Below the pieces are notes generated by a model that worked only from the letters and a program-made list of their open reading frames with translations, was not told where the DNA came from and searched no databases. Position numbers and translations under genes: made by a program. Below are positions 10,639 to 20,391 of a stretch of 64,000 bases of DNA, piece by piece. The stretch is taken from positions 248,001 to 312,000 of the forward strand of contig NC_025260.1 of the NCBI RefSeq assembly GCF_000740895.1, in the 5' to 3' direction. Source of the DNA: Theileria orientalis strain Shintoku (taxonomy: Eukaryota > Apicomplexa > Aconoidasida > Piroplasmida > Theileriidae). Positions within the stretch are counted from its first letter, which is position 1; each line of letters starts with the position of its first letter.

Positions 10639-13600
10639 ATGGATTCTCCCCAAAGTGTTAAGAGGAGGAGGAGGAATCCTATTGTTCCGGGGATAGACGG
10701 TGTGCCCAGTATTCCCCGTGGTAAGTCGCCTACGTACACATTTTACCGATTTAAGCTCACACGGGTTTGATTTTAATTCAGATTTCGAGAACACCTCCGG
10801 AAAAATCATTAAGGTTACGCTTCTCAACTTTCTTAACCATGCACACCTGACCTTCAACTGTTCCCCGTACCTAAACTTGATTTTTGGACGCAATGGACGT
10901 AAGATAGCGTGTAAAATTACATGATATTTTATTTCAGAGGGGAAAAGCGCCATTGTTCAGGGAATAGCGCTTTGCTTTGGAGCAACGGGGCATTCGGTGG
11001 GACGAGATGCCAGTTTGAACCATTACATCAAGGATTATCACCTAAAAAACGGGCCAAGGTAGGCGTAACGCGTAAATGTTGATGATGTGCCTTTAGTTGC
11101 GCTAAAGTTGAGGTACATCTGTCGAATCACGGACCTAACGCATATAACAACACTTTTTACGGGGACGTTGTTATTGTGTCCAGGTTAGCTTAAAGATTGC
11201 TCAATACTCTTTTAAGAACCATTTATAAGAATGGATCGACGTACTATCTTGGAGGCTCGAACGTAAGGAAATCGCCGGTCGATAGAAAAACGTTGAATCA
11301 GTACCTGAGGCACATTAAGATGAACGTAAGTTCACACATTTTCTCACTTCCCGCAGATAAATAATCCGACGACGTACATGGACCAGGAGATGTGCAAATC
11401 GTTCTTCTTCCAATCAAGCGCACAAAGTTTCTACAAATATTACAGCTCGTGTGCGGGTTTGGATGTAAGTTTGATCTAGTGTGAACATAAACGATTAGAA
11501 AATGGAGGAGAAGATTAACTCTGAAAAGAAGAATCTGGAGGACTGCAAGGAAGAATTGAAGATCAGAAAACAAGTGTTAGAACCTGATCAGAAAAAGTTG
11601 GAGGCTTTGAGTAACCAGATTGAAACATTTGAGGAGAAGTTAAACGAGTGGAAATCAGCAAAAGAATCGTATAAATTGGCAGTTTATAAAGAATCCAAGG
11701 AGCATTACGAAGCCTGTAAAAACAAATGTGAAAAGTTCAAGGAAAATAATCCCAGTGAGAAGGTAAAAAGGTTGGAAGAAACAGTTGCCTCCCGAGAGGA
11801 GGAACTTGGCAAGTTAAAAAAGGAGATAGACGTCCTTCTTTCAAACTCCCTGGACCAGAAGGATAAAATCAGGAACACTTCTGACAGTATTTCAGCCTGT
11901 GAGGATGGCATTAAAGAGTTAGTTTGGGAATTTCATCTTGTGATAGGCTAAAATCGTCGATGATGTCCTTAGAATCGAACATATCTCAGGTTGAAAATGA
12001 CCTAAAAAGATTGGGAACTGAGGTAAACTGAAGTATGTTATAATAAAAATTTTAAAGAAGACGAGTGAAGCGGACCGCAAGGAATCGGAGGAACTAAAGA
12101 AGGTAAGCTGAATTGGTATAACAATGGATGTTTGGTTCATGATAAGTGCTTGGTGTTATATTAGATCACATTTTTGTATAACGACTGATTGTTCCTCAGA
12201 AATTGGAAATCATAAACAGTGACTATGAAAGGCTGCAAGATAACTATCAGTCGTTAATGAGTGAGCTGACGTCGTACGAGGACGACAACAACGAAATAGA
12301 AATTCAAATGGTATAAATAGTTTAATAATGATACCTTAGAAACAAGTAAACATCGACATGGATGAACTGAAAAGGGACAAAGAGACATTGAGCGCCACTG
12401 CCAATAACAGAACTGTTCAGGCTTCGAGAAGATTTTTATACAAATATGATGTAACACTTATATTTACGATAATCAGATATAACTTACTCATATTTATTTA
12501 TTTATTGCCAGTAATTATAACTAATACAATTATCGTTGTAGCCTAATTCGGTTATGGAAGCCATTAGGAAGATGAAATCTAAGAACTTGTTTGTCCATGA
12601 GCCAATAGGGCCAGTAGGTATGTGAACTTAAAAACCACGTAGTGGTCTAGTGTACCCATTTAGTGACTAATGTGTCTGACTTTAGGTGAGTATCTGAAGG
12701 TGGTTCCTAAGGTGTCGTCCTGGAAAGTGTTGCCGATCATTGAAAGGCACCTGAAGAAGTTTCTTTTAACATGGCTCGTGTCAACGGAACAGGATAGAGT
12801 AGCGTTGCAGGTTTGAAATCCTCTTAAATATAGCAATAAATCGTGTAGAACATATTGATGGACCACGGGTGTGACATGAACAGCATTAAGATCACAAAAA
12901 CGAATCTGTTCACTTGCAAGACCGATATTGTGAGGAGGACTCAGAGGGAGTTGAGCGGAAGCCCCTTTGACTCCGTGATGTTTAACTTTCTGTCTGTGAA
13001 GGACATTCCGGCCGTGCTGATGAGTATCCTCATTGACTCCTTTAACATCTCGAAGACTGGCATCTGCACTGATGAGAGGGAGATGGTGAGGGTGCTGAAC
13101 GACGAGAAGTTGAAGGTGACTGCAGCGTACACGCTCAACAACCTGGACTTTGGGAAGAGGCTTAACGGCTCGCTCTTCATGACGCCCTCGTACGACAAGA
13201 ACCCCTACAACTACAGGTTCGTTAGGTACTCGGATCAGGAGCAGCTCGACCTTATTTCTGAGTCGAAACAGAGACTCAGCGAGTGCAGAGCCAGGGAGGA
13301 GAAGCTGAGGAAGTACTCGCATGATTTAAATGCAAAGTTGTCAGCAAACAAAAAGAGGATAACTGCAGTTAAGTCAAAACTGAACTCGCTCAGGTCGAAA
13401 AAGACCGATTTGATAACAATTAGGACGAAAATAGAGTCCGACTTAAACAACCAGGTGGAAATAGAGAAGATGTTGCAAGATGTACGTCGCCATAGTCATT
13501 GACTTGTAACCCCTGCTGCGTGCAGTCACTAGCTAACCGTAGTCTTAATACTTATGAATTACTCTTCCAGGCTGATTCTTTCGACGACGTTGTGAGGTAT

Positions 13601-15219
13601 AAACAGAATTATGCTGAGCAGTTAATCTCACTTAATGGGCAAATGAAGGGGCACGAGGATAAGCTCGATTCTGTTCTGAAGGAGAAGAGCGTCCACGAGG
13701 CTACTTTGAGGGAGCAGAACGTGGTCCTCGATGCAATTTTGTCCGAAATTTCCGAAAAGAGGATGGTACGAACTGCCTAAAGGCTTTAAATGCGATTTTT
13801 AGAGCTCCAACAAGTTACTGTCCAGTATAAACTCCAGCAAGAACGAAATCAAGGCCGTGTTGAGGGACACCATGACCTACAACTCCACTCTCGCCGGCTA
13901 CGCCAAGGACGCTGAGGATGCTCTCAACGAGGTCAACGTTAGTTTTCTGTCGACTCACACTCTGCAGAAGCACGAAAGGGACTTGCAGGATTCCGGAATT
14001 GACTTTTCCGGGCCCCTGCCTCCCAAAAGGTCCCAGGAATACTTGAAGATCGTCAACGCCAGTCGCGAGGTGCTGAGCTCCATCGTCGACTCTTCCCGCA
14101 ATGTCGAGGCCCACCTTGAGGTGACTCTCCTCCCTTCTCTGTTTTTAACATTTCTGTGCAGAACCTAAAGCTCAAGCACCGTGAGGCTCAGGAGTCCTAC
14201 AGCGACAAGCTTGCTAAGCTTGCTGAGACTCAGGGCAACTACTCCAGGCAGAAGGCCAACTACACCAGCAGGATTCGTCTTTTCGACGACTACCGTCTCA
14301 GGATGGAGAAGCTAGTTCGTTTGTTCCTCTTAATTTCACACTTTCCTTAGGCCAAGTTGGTTTTCAGGCAGACTCTTGATGCTGTTTGTGGCTACGACGG
14401 CAGTTTAATTTTCAACGACGTTAAGAGGTTATATTATCTTCATTTACTTTTTTTCTTCAGGACTCTTGACATTCACATTTTAAACAAACAGCAGTCCTAT
14501 GATAGGGCTCATGTTGCTCGCGACCTCAAGGTTTGTTTATCTTTTAGTCTTTTATTTACCTCTTCGGCTTTTTTATTTACCTCCTCTTCTTCTTTATTTA
14601 CCTCCTCTTCTTCTTTATTTATCTCCCCTTCTTTTTTATTTATCTCCCCTTCTTTTTTATTTACATCATCTGTTTCTTTATTTACCTCCTCTTCTTCTTT
14701 ATTTACCTCATTGGCTTCTTTACTTCTTCACACATCTTATTAATTTTCTCTTCAGACTCTCAGTGGTGGTGAACAGTCTTCCATTCAACTTTCTATGATT
14801 CACAGTTTGGCCTCTGTATGTTTTTTCCACTCATTTTGATCCATTATCTTCAGCTTTCCTTTTCTCCCATTCACATGTTCGACGAGATAGACGTTTACAT
14901 GGATGAAAGCACTAGGATTAAAAAGTATTTTCTTTTCTTATTACCTATTTTGTTTTCTAATTATTACCTATTTTCTTCCTACTTTTCTAATTTTTACTAA
15001 TTTTTTCATTTACTTTTTTAGTGTCAACGCCATTGTTCAGTTTGCTTCTAACAACAGGGATCGTCAGTTTTTTCTTCTTACTCCTCACATGGAATTCGCC
15101 AAACACGTTTCAGGTTTTCTTCTTTTTCTTATCTTCTCAGTCTCACTTTTTCTTTAGAATCACATCCTGATATTGCTAGGCTGTTCAATGTTTCCAAATC
15201 TCACAACCAAGCTACTTAA
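10639..15219 (+). CDS. SMC6: SMC6-like structural maintenance of chromosomes protein
   Basis: SMC6 pairs with SMC5 in a DNA-repair and chromosome-maintenance complex. Near the N-terminus are FLNHAHLTFNCSP and the Walker A motif GRNGQGKSAI, formed by joining exons across an intron at about 10900-10938. ALCFGATG and HLSNHGPNAYNNTFYGD follow, the SMC6 layout. Long coiled coils (11500-12450 and 13220-14330) flank a globular hinge-like region at about 12850-13220. The C-terminal head has QSYDRAHVARDLK, the ABC signature LSGGEQSS (14762-14785), and a Walker B with SMC6-type continuation HMFDEIDVYMDE (from about 14872). SMC5 would read DEINQGMD there, so SMC6 is preferred. There are about twenty exons; most introns are 20-80 nt, but one of 225 nt holds a 21-nt tandem repeat. 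The stop is at 15217-15219, after KSHNQAT. The family call is firm and the paralogue call fairly firm. Confidence 0.85.
14552..14719 (+). repeat. 21-nt tandem repeat (8 copies) inside an SMC6 intron
   Basis: Eight units of exactly 21 nt, each beginning TTATTTA, lie inside the 225-nt intron 14531-14755, just before the codons of the ABC signature. Units differ by a few bases, for example cctcctcttct versus tctccccttct. The unit length is a multiple of three and no stop codon occurs within the repeats in the host frame. Confidence 0.9.
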
Positions 15220-15704
15220 CCTCCTAATTTACCTTTAATACTAACTACTCATCTCTGTTAACTTTATCTATTTTTTTCGAATTCCATTATTAATTATTTG
15301 TTTATATTTATTTGTTAATTTTTATTTGTTAATATTTATTTGTTAATTTTTATTTGTTAATATTTATTTGTTAATTTTTATTTGTTAATTTTTAGTTAAT
15401 ATACATTAACATATGTTAACATGTTGCTTTTATACATATATCCTCTCTGTACATCATATATCCTCTATTTTTACTATCCTGTTCATTTAACATGTTCCTT
15501 ACTTAATTAATATCCTCTATACACATCATTTAGTTTCTCCATATCTTATCTATTTTCTATTGCATATATATACATATATACATATACACATATATATATA
15601 TATATATATAACTACTATTCTTCATTCTACATTGTTTCTGTTCTATTGTGTATTTGTATACACACATATATTAACTATTTTACAAATTTTACTTTTACTT
15701 GTTT
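15220..15704. other. convergent AT-rich intergenic region with simple repeats
   Basis: This stretch lies between the 3' ends of SMC6 (+) and an unrecognised gene (-). It contains a 14-nt tandem repeat (15309-15392) and a TA/CA-rich microsatellite at about 15560-15610. Nothing coding was supported. Confidence 0.6.
15309..15392. repeat. 14-nt AT-rich tandem repeat, 6 copies
   Basis: Six contiguous copies of the unit TATTTGTTAATTTT are present. The second and fourth copies carry ATATT in place of ATTTT at the end. The repeat begins 90 nt after the SMC6 stop codon. Confidence 0.9.
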
Positions 15705-16799
15705 TTACATTCTTCTTCTTCCCCTTGCTCTTCTTGTGCCCTTTCTTCTTCCCAGGTCTCTCTTCTTCACTGTGTACTCTTCGTCGTCATCGTCCTCCTC
15801 CTCCTCTTCTATTATGTCGTACACTTGGTCTCCGTTGTCGTCTCTCAATTTATAGTTGTATCCTCCCATGTTCCTGGTCGTTCTTTCTGATCTTCTTCCT
15901 CTGTAGCTTTGTGACTTTTCTCCATTGAAGTTGTCTTCAACTCCTTCGTACCTTTCTCCCATTTCATAAATCTGGTTCTGTGGGTATTGTCCTTCGTACC
16001 TCATTGTATCAAACGTATTACTGTTTATTATTTGCCTGTATGGGTTTTGGTAATTTACTATTTGATTTGCTTTCATCATTTCCATTTCTGGATCTATTAT
16101 TCCTTTCTGTTTACTCTGTTCTCCTTCTGATGTTAGGCTTAGGTAGAACGACAACAGTTTCATTTTTCCTATGAATCCCAGTGCTATTAGGCTGTACAAG
16201 TTCTTAAAGTTTTCCTGTTCTCTTTCCGTCCTTAGTCCCAATTCCTGATTTAATAATTGATTTTTCTTAATTCACCTTAAGTTTCATTGACGTGTACTCC
16301 AGTTGCCTTGGCACCATTGGCAGGAACGTTAGTATATATTCCTGTTTCGCGTATCTCAGGAATATTTCTTCGCAGTTTCTTTGAAACTCCACTGCTATTT
16401 CAATCCATTTTTCGTGGAAGCCTCCGTCTGTGGCAATATTTTTTTTTAATTTTTACCTGATTTCGGTAGCAATAGGTCCTTCAGGTTCGTCATTGTCTCC
16501 AGGTATTTTTGAAAAAGATTTGACGTTGTTGCGTAGTTTGCGTACCTGTACTCATCTTGTGCATGGATGCTCTCCACCAGTTCCTTGATCCCCTTCGTCA
16601 TGAAGTGATCTGAGTAATCCTCTTCGAAATCCTCCGTCGAGAAGTAGATATCATCGCGGTATGTTTTTGCGTTTCCTAGATCTCTCAGGTACTCTGGATC
16701 GCTCTGCACACGCGTCATGTTATGGTTCATTACCATCAGATCTGGGACTTGGTAGTTATAGTAACTATGGTTATTACTATTTTCCTGGTTTGAATCCAT
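15705..16799 (-). CDS. unrecognised protein with acidic stretch and basic C-terminus
   Basis: Three exons are read from 16799: about 16799-16456, 16426-16272 and 16241-15705. They give roughly 345 residues. I do not recognise the family. The N-terminal exon begins MDSNQENSNNHSYYNYQVPD and is Asn/Asp/Tyr-rich. The middle exon (GGFHEKWIEIAVEFQRNC onwards) looks helical and may be the conserved core. The last exon continues as helix (ENFKNLYSLIALGFIGK) and then becomes low complexity. It ends with an uninterrupted Glu/Asp run of about 13 residues, directly followed by a Lys/Arg-rich tail (RRKGTRRARGRRRM). No signal peptide or membrane span is evident. An acidic run followed by a basic tail suggests a nuclear or nucleic-acid-associated protein, but that is inference only. 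Both introns keep the reading frame. Confidence 0.7.
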
Positions 16800-17174
16800 A
16801 TTTATATAGACATTTTCAAATATTAAATATTTAATATTAAATATAACTTATTTATTTGCAGCTAGCTAAACTCATGTTAAATTTGGCTATCTACTCGTGT
16901 GTAAATGTTTATTAATTTTGTGATAAAATTATTTTTAAATGCACATATCTATTCATATATATGTATTTTAATGCAAATAGATTATATAAATTAATTTTCA
17001 GTCGTGTTTCAATTTGATATTTTCGATGTACTTATGTTTATGCTTTAATTATTGATAGTTAATTTGCTTCATTATATACCTTACGCTTCAGTGTGTGTTC
17101 TCGATTTTCAAAATTTTTGAGTTTGAAACACTGGTTAACTTGGTGAATCAATAATTTTATACAAAAAAATGGTA

Positions 17175-17245
17175 TTCCAGAATGGCAGTCGAACTTAGGT
17201 TAACCACTTTAGAGCCATGGTCACCTAGCTCTAAGCCACCCCGGA
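17175..17245 (-). other. tRNA-like element, possible tRNA pseudogene or other Pol III RNA
   Basis: On the minus strand this 71-nt stretch begins TCCGGGG and ends TTCTGGA plus A, which can pair as a 7-bp acceptor stem with G-T wobbles. It has an A-box-like TGGCTTAGAGC and a B-box-like GTTCGACT. A run of seven T follows, just as T runs follow the nearby tRNA-Asp genes. However, the five bases on either side of TTCGACT do not pair, so the T-stem is broken. A perfect 7-bp hairpin (TTAGAGC/GCTCTAA) competes with the D and anticodon arms. It may be a decayed tRNA or an unusual Pol III transcript. Confidence 0.4.
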
Positions 17246-17333
17246 TCTGATAGCTTTACATTTTTTTCCTTGAAAAGGTTTTACAGTGAATAAACACACA
17301 GTTAAACAACTGTCGGCAATATACTATTCATTT

Positions 17334-17454
17334 GTTTACAATTCATATATTATTAATATTTATTGTTTTTATAAAAAGCTCCAGGGCGGGGAATCGAACC
17401 CCGGTCACCCGCGTGACAGGCGGGGATACTCACCTCTGTACTACCCCGGATACG
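17334..17454. repeat. 121-nt direct repeat, copy 1 (contains tRNA-Asp)
   Basis: These 121 nt are identical, base for base, to 17939-18059. The repeat covers the tRNA-Asp gene, 4 nt on its 5' side and about 45 nt of AT-rich 3' flank including the T-run terminator. The copies are 605 nt apart. Confidence 0.95.
17379..17450 (-). tRNA. trnD-GTC: tRNA-Asp (GTC), copy 1
   Basis: Read on the minus strand this is a 72-nt cloverleaf. The acceptor TCCGGGG pairs with CCCTGGA with one G-T wobble and discriminator G. The anticodon arm CCGCCTGTCACGCGG places GTC in the loop. The T-arm CGGGG-TTCGATT-CCCCG pairs perfectly. A T5 terminator follows directly. There is no intron and CCA is not encoded. The 72 bases are identical to the copy at 17984-18055. 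Confidence 0.95.
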
Positions 17455-17938
17455 ATTAGGGTCCATAAATCTTATTTAAATGGATTAGACAATTGAATTA
17501 TAAATGCAAAAGTAGGCCAAGCGATTAAAATACAACTACATTTAAATAAATTATTTAACTATCAGTGTTCTATAAATATCGATGTGATATTAATTAATCT
17601 TTCATAAGAAATACTTCTCACATTAATAACTCTATATAATGAAATATATAATTATATTTTCCATAAATTGTATGTAAATTATGTTCTCTTTCGTATTGGA
17701 CTTGGAATCTCTGGGAATTGAGTGTATAAAGTAATTAACATCAATTTTTCTTCTTATATACTTGAAATTAAATTAATAAAACATAATTTATGAGTTTGAA
17801 TCAATTATTAGTTAAATTTTATCAGGTTATCTGTGATAAATTATATTTTTAACAATTTATTCAGTGAATGTTGTGCCATAAATTTTTACTCATTTTCCCC
17901 TATTATTTGACTTCATTCCAAATATAAGTTATTTAATC

Positions 17939-18059
17939 GTTTACAATTCATATATTATTAATATTTATTGTTTTTATAAAAAGCTCCAGGGCGGGGAATC
18001 GAACCCCGGTCACCCGCGTGACAGGCGGGGATACTCACCTCTGTACTACCCCGGATACG
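17939..18059. repeat. 121-nt direct repeat, copy 2 (contains tRNA-Asp)
   Basis: Perfect copy of 17334-17454, with the same orientation and limits. Outside these limits the two flanks differ completely. Confidence 0.95.
17984..18055 (-). tRNA. trnD-GTC: tRNA-Asp (GTC), copy 2
   Basis: Identical in all 72 bases to the gene at 17379-17450, with the same anticodon GTC, perfect T-stem and T5 terminator. Because the repeat includes the 3' flank, it appears to be a recent local duplication. Both copies look functional. Confidence 0.95.
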
Positions 18060-18194
18060 GATTTTTGTCAAAATGTTTCATTAAGTTATATATATTACAT
18101 CTTCAGTATCATATAATCCGAGTTTTATCACTTTACAAACGTTACAGGGATGATACTCTACTTGTTCAACTTGTGCCTTCCCTTCGTGTATATT

Positions 18195-20299
18195 CTACAT
18201 GGTTTTGTTTACAAATACCTCTAACCTTGTGTCCTCCGGGTCAAACCCCTCCTCAGGGGACCCGAACAGCGCCCATTCCGGGGTTTCGCACGAGTAGTCA
18301 AGCCCCGTGAACTCCCTTCCGCTCGTCACCTGAGAATTTCATTTCCATCTCCCCTTCACTTACCAGTTTGTTGAACATTGGGTAGTCAATCCATGTGTTC
18401 CACTTTCCGTTTACAAAGTAGCTAAAAGGTCATTATCAGGCCCTTTCCCTACCTCTTCTTTGCTATTAGGACGCAGCACGAGTGTCTGTGCTCGCACACC
18501 AGGTCGTAGTGGTCTCTGACGTAGTCGTCTATGTTGACCAGCGCCCTTGCGTACTCCACAACCTACACATTGTCAGTTTCTATCGTCACTGCAGTCATGA
18601 AAATGGCGGCCCATAACTCACCTCGTCGTGCCACGGCACGTTCTTCATCGTTATTGCGTTGTCGTGCACTGTGCCGCAAAACGTCACTGCCTTGATCTCC
18701 ACAAAGTCAGGCTCTCCCAGCTTCATCAGGTTTGCGTACCCTTCTATCTCCGTCTTCTGCTCCTGATGTTATTTATTTATTATTCCTTAACCGTACCGTC
18801 ATGTTGAAATTACGTACCAGTGTCAGCCTAAACACTGTCCTCTCCTTGCGATCCTTCAGGTTCTCTACACACCTCAGGAACCTTTCCCAGAAGTCTCTGA
18901 ACAGGGGCCGATCTACACCATCAATTATCCTCTTCCTTTTCTAACCTATGTTTTTCAGGCTCACTTTATCTGGAGCGTCTATTGATACGTACAGCTGCGT
19001 TACTGGCACCAAACTCTCCACTTTCTTCGGGAACTGCGCGTTCGTCACCTACGTGCCATTTAACTTCGCAGCACTCACCAGGAACGTCGAAATCTCATTC
19101 TTGTGAAGCTCTTCTATGAGCTCGTTGATTTGTGGGTACATTATTGGCTCTCCTACCAGCGACAGTGCGCAGTGCCTTATTTTCAGTGCTTCGTTGAATC
19201 TTTCCATCTTAGTGTCGAATATTCCTCTGAGCTCCTTTATCAGCTTCAGGTGTGCTTTGATTGACTCTGACACTATGAACTCTGCTTCGTCTGTTTCCCA
19301 CTTCCACTTCGTTCCCACTGGGTTTGTGTGATGTCTCCAGCAGAAGACGCACTTGTTTGCGCAGGCTAGACTTGGCGTCATTTCCATGCACTGGTTCGAG
19401 TTGATTCCGTAGAAGGTGTGCTTGTAGCATCCTCCGTGTCCCCTAACCTAACACCATAAGTCTGTTGAACTTACTCTTGATTTGGTCCATCTGCACAACT
19501 TAACTGCGCTGTGTTCTCCTACAAGTCTGTATCCCTGCTTTATCAGTCTTTTCCTCTGCGTTGGTGTCGTCATTTGTCTATTCGATTCTCCCAGATTCTC
19601 TATATCCCCTTCTGAATCCTCATCCTCATCTTCGTCAGACTCAATATCTTCAGAGTCCTCCTTGTGGTTCTCTTCACTCCTATTTGACTGTTCTCCGTTT
19701 TTTAAACTCTCCAAATATGATTCCTTTTTTTCTGCTATGTAGTCGATCATTGATAATATTTGGCCAATGTCTCCATTCTTGATATAGAAATTGTCATCTA
19801 CCAACAATTTAAACCCTAAATCTGTGAATAGCTTCTTCAAATTTGTAATAAACTGATCAGAATGAGTGGAATCCTCGGTTGAATCGTCTTGAAGAACAAA
19901 AACTACTTGTGAATTCACAAAATCGCTCTTGTCAACTCTAAAATCACACAGCCAATCGTTCAAGGTGTTTTCTAGCTTAATTATATCCGAATTTCTTTTG
20001 CGATGTTCAAAAATGAACATAAGGGTCCTTAATTCATTCTTGTGGGTTGAACAACAGCCATTTTTTACAATATTTTTGGGTCCGTGATCCATTTTAATCC
20101 CATTTGTCAATTTATTTATGTTTCCATGTTCCGATTCTGTTTTAAATTCTAGAAACGAGGTCAATGGTATACATCTAGTTTTACATTTAATATTTAAATA
20201 TTCGAGAGCAATCTCTGAGGCCAATTTTTGGCTATTGAACTCTATACTACATTCATTTGAAAAAACTATTGTAACGTCCTCCGAAAATTCGGATTTCAT
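18195..20299 (-). CDS. TYW1: TYW1-like radical SAM tRNA 4-demethylwyosine synthase
   Basis: TYW1 forms the tricyclic wyosine base at G37 of tRNA-Phe. The first exon (20299 to about 19470) encodes about 277 residues in the place of the family's flavodoxin-like FMN domain. The radical SAM domain follows. It has HTFYGINSNQCMEMTPSLAC, then CANKCVFCWRHHTNPVG with the CxxxCxxC iron-sulfur motif, LSLVGEPIMYP, and TNAQFPKKVESLVPVTQLYV. Later exons give LTLVQKTEIEGYANLMKLG, VEIKAVTFCG and ALFGSPEEGFDPEDTRLEVF. At least seven introns are present, and the stop is at 18195. The N-terminal region lacks the usual GSQTGTA FMN phosphate loop; FSNECSIEFNSQKLASEIA stands at the equivalent place. An acidic linker (about residues 205-240) separates the halves. 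The first exon is much more AT-rich than the rest. The family call is firm because of the radical SAM half. Confidence 0.9.
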
Positions 20300-20391
20300 T
20301 TTATATATTACTCAAATTGACTAAATGGTTGATGCAGGAATCCCAACTTGATAACAACGTCGAAATTTATTACACATAATATAAATTATTA

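Larger units (their letters stand above)
16800..18194. other. AT-rich region carrying tRNA genes
   Basis: About 1.4 kb of mainly AT-rich DNA lies between the 5' end of the unrecognised gene (16799, -) and the 3' end of TYW1 (18195, -). It contains two tRNA-Asp genes and one tRNA-like element, all on the minus strand. The rest shows no coding frame. Confidence 0.7.

Noticed and set aside
12660..13322. 220-codon open frame on the - strand
   Set aside because: Lies opposite SMC6 exons that carry conserved coding sequence; Val/His/Leu-rich shadow without motifs.
14357..14743. Continuous open frame running through the SMC6 repeat intron
   Set aside because: The frame is open only because the repeat unit is a multiple of three. 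Canonical GT...AG ends and the restored LSGGEQ signature support splicing. Retention is kept only as a finding.
15560..15612. TA-rich tract as replication origin or centromere element
   Set aside because: It is a short microsatellite of about 50 nt; nothing else supports such a function.
17175..17245. Suppressor tRNA with anticodon CTA
   Set aside because: A loop reading CT-CTA-AA can be drawn, but the flanking bases do not form an anticodon stem and the T-stem is also broken.
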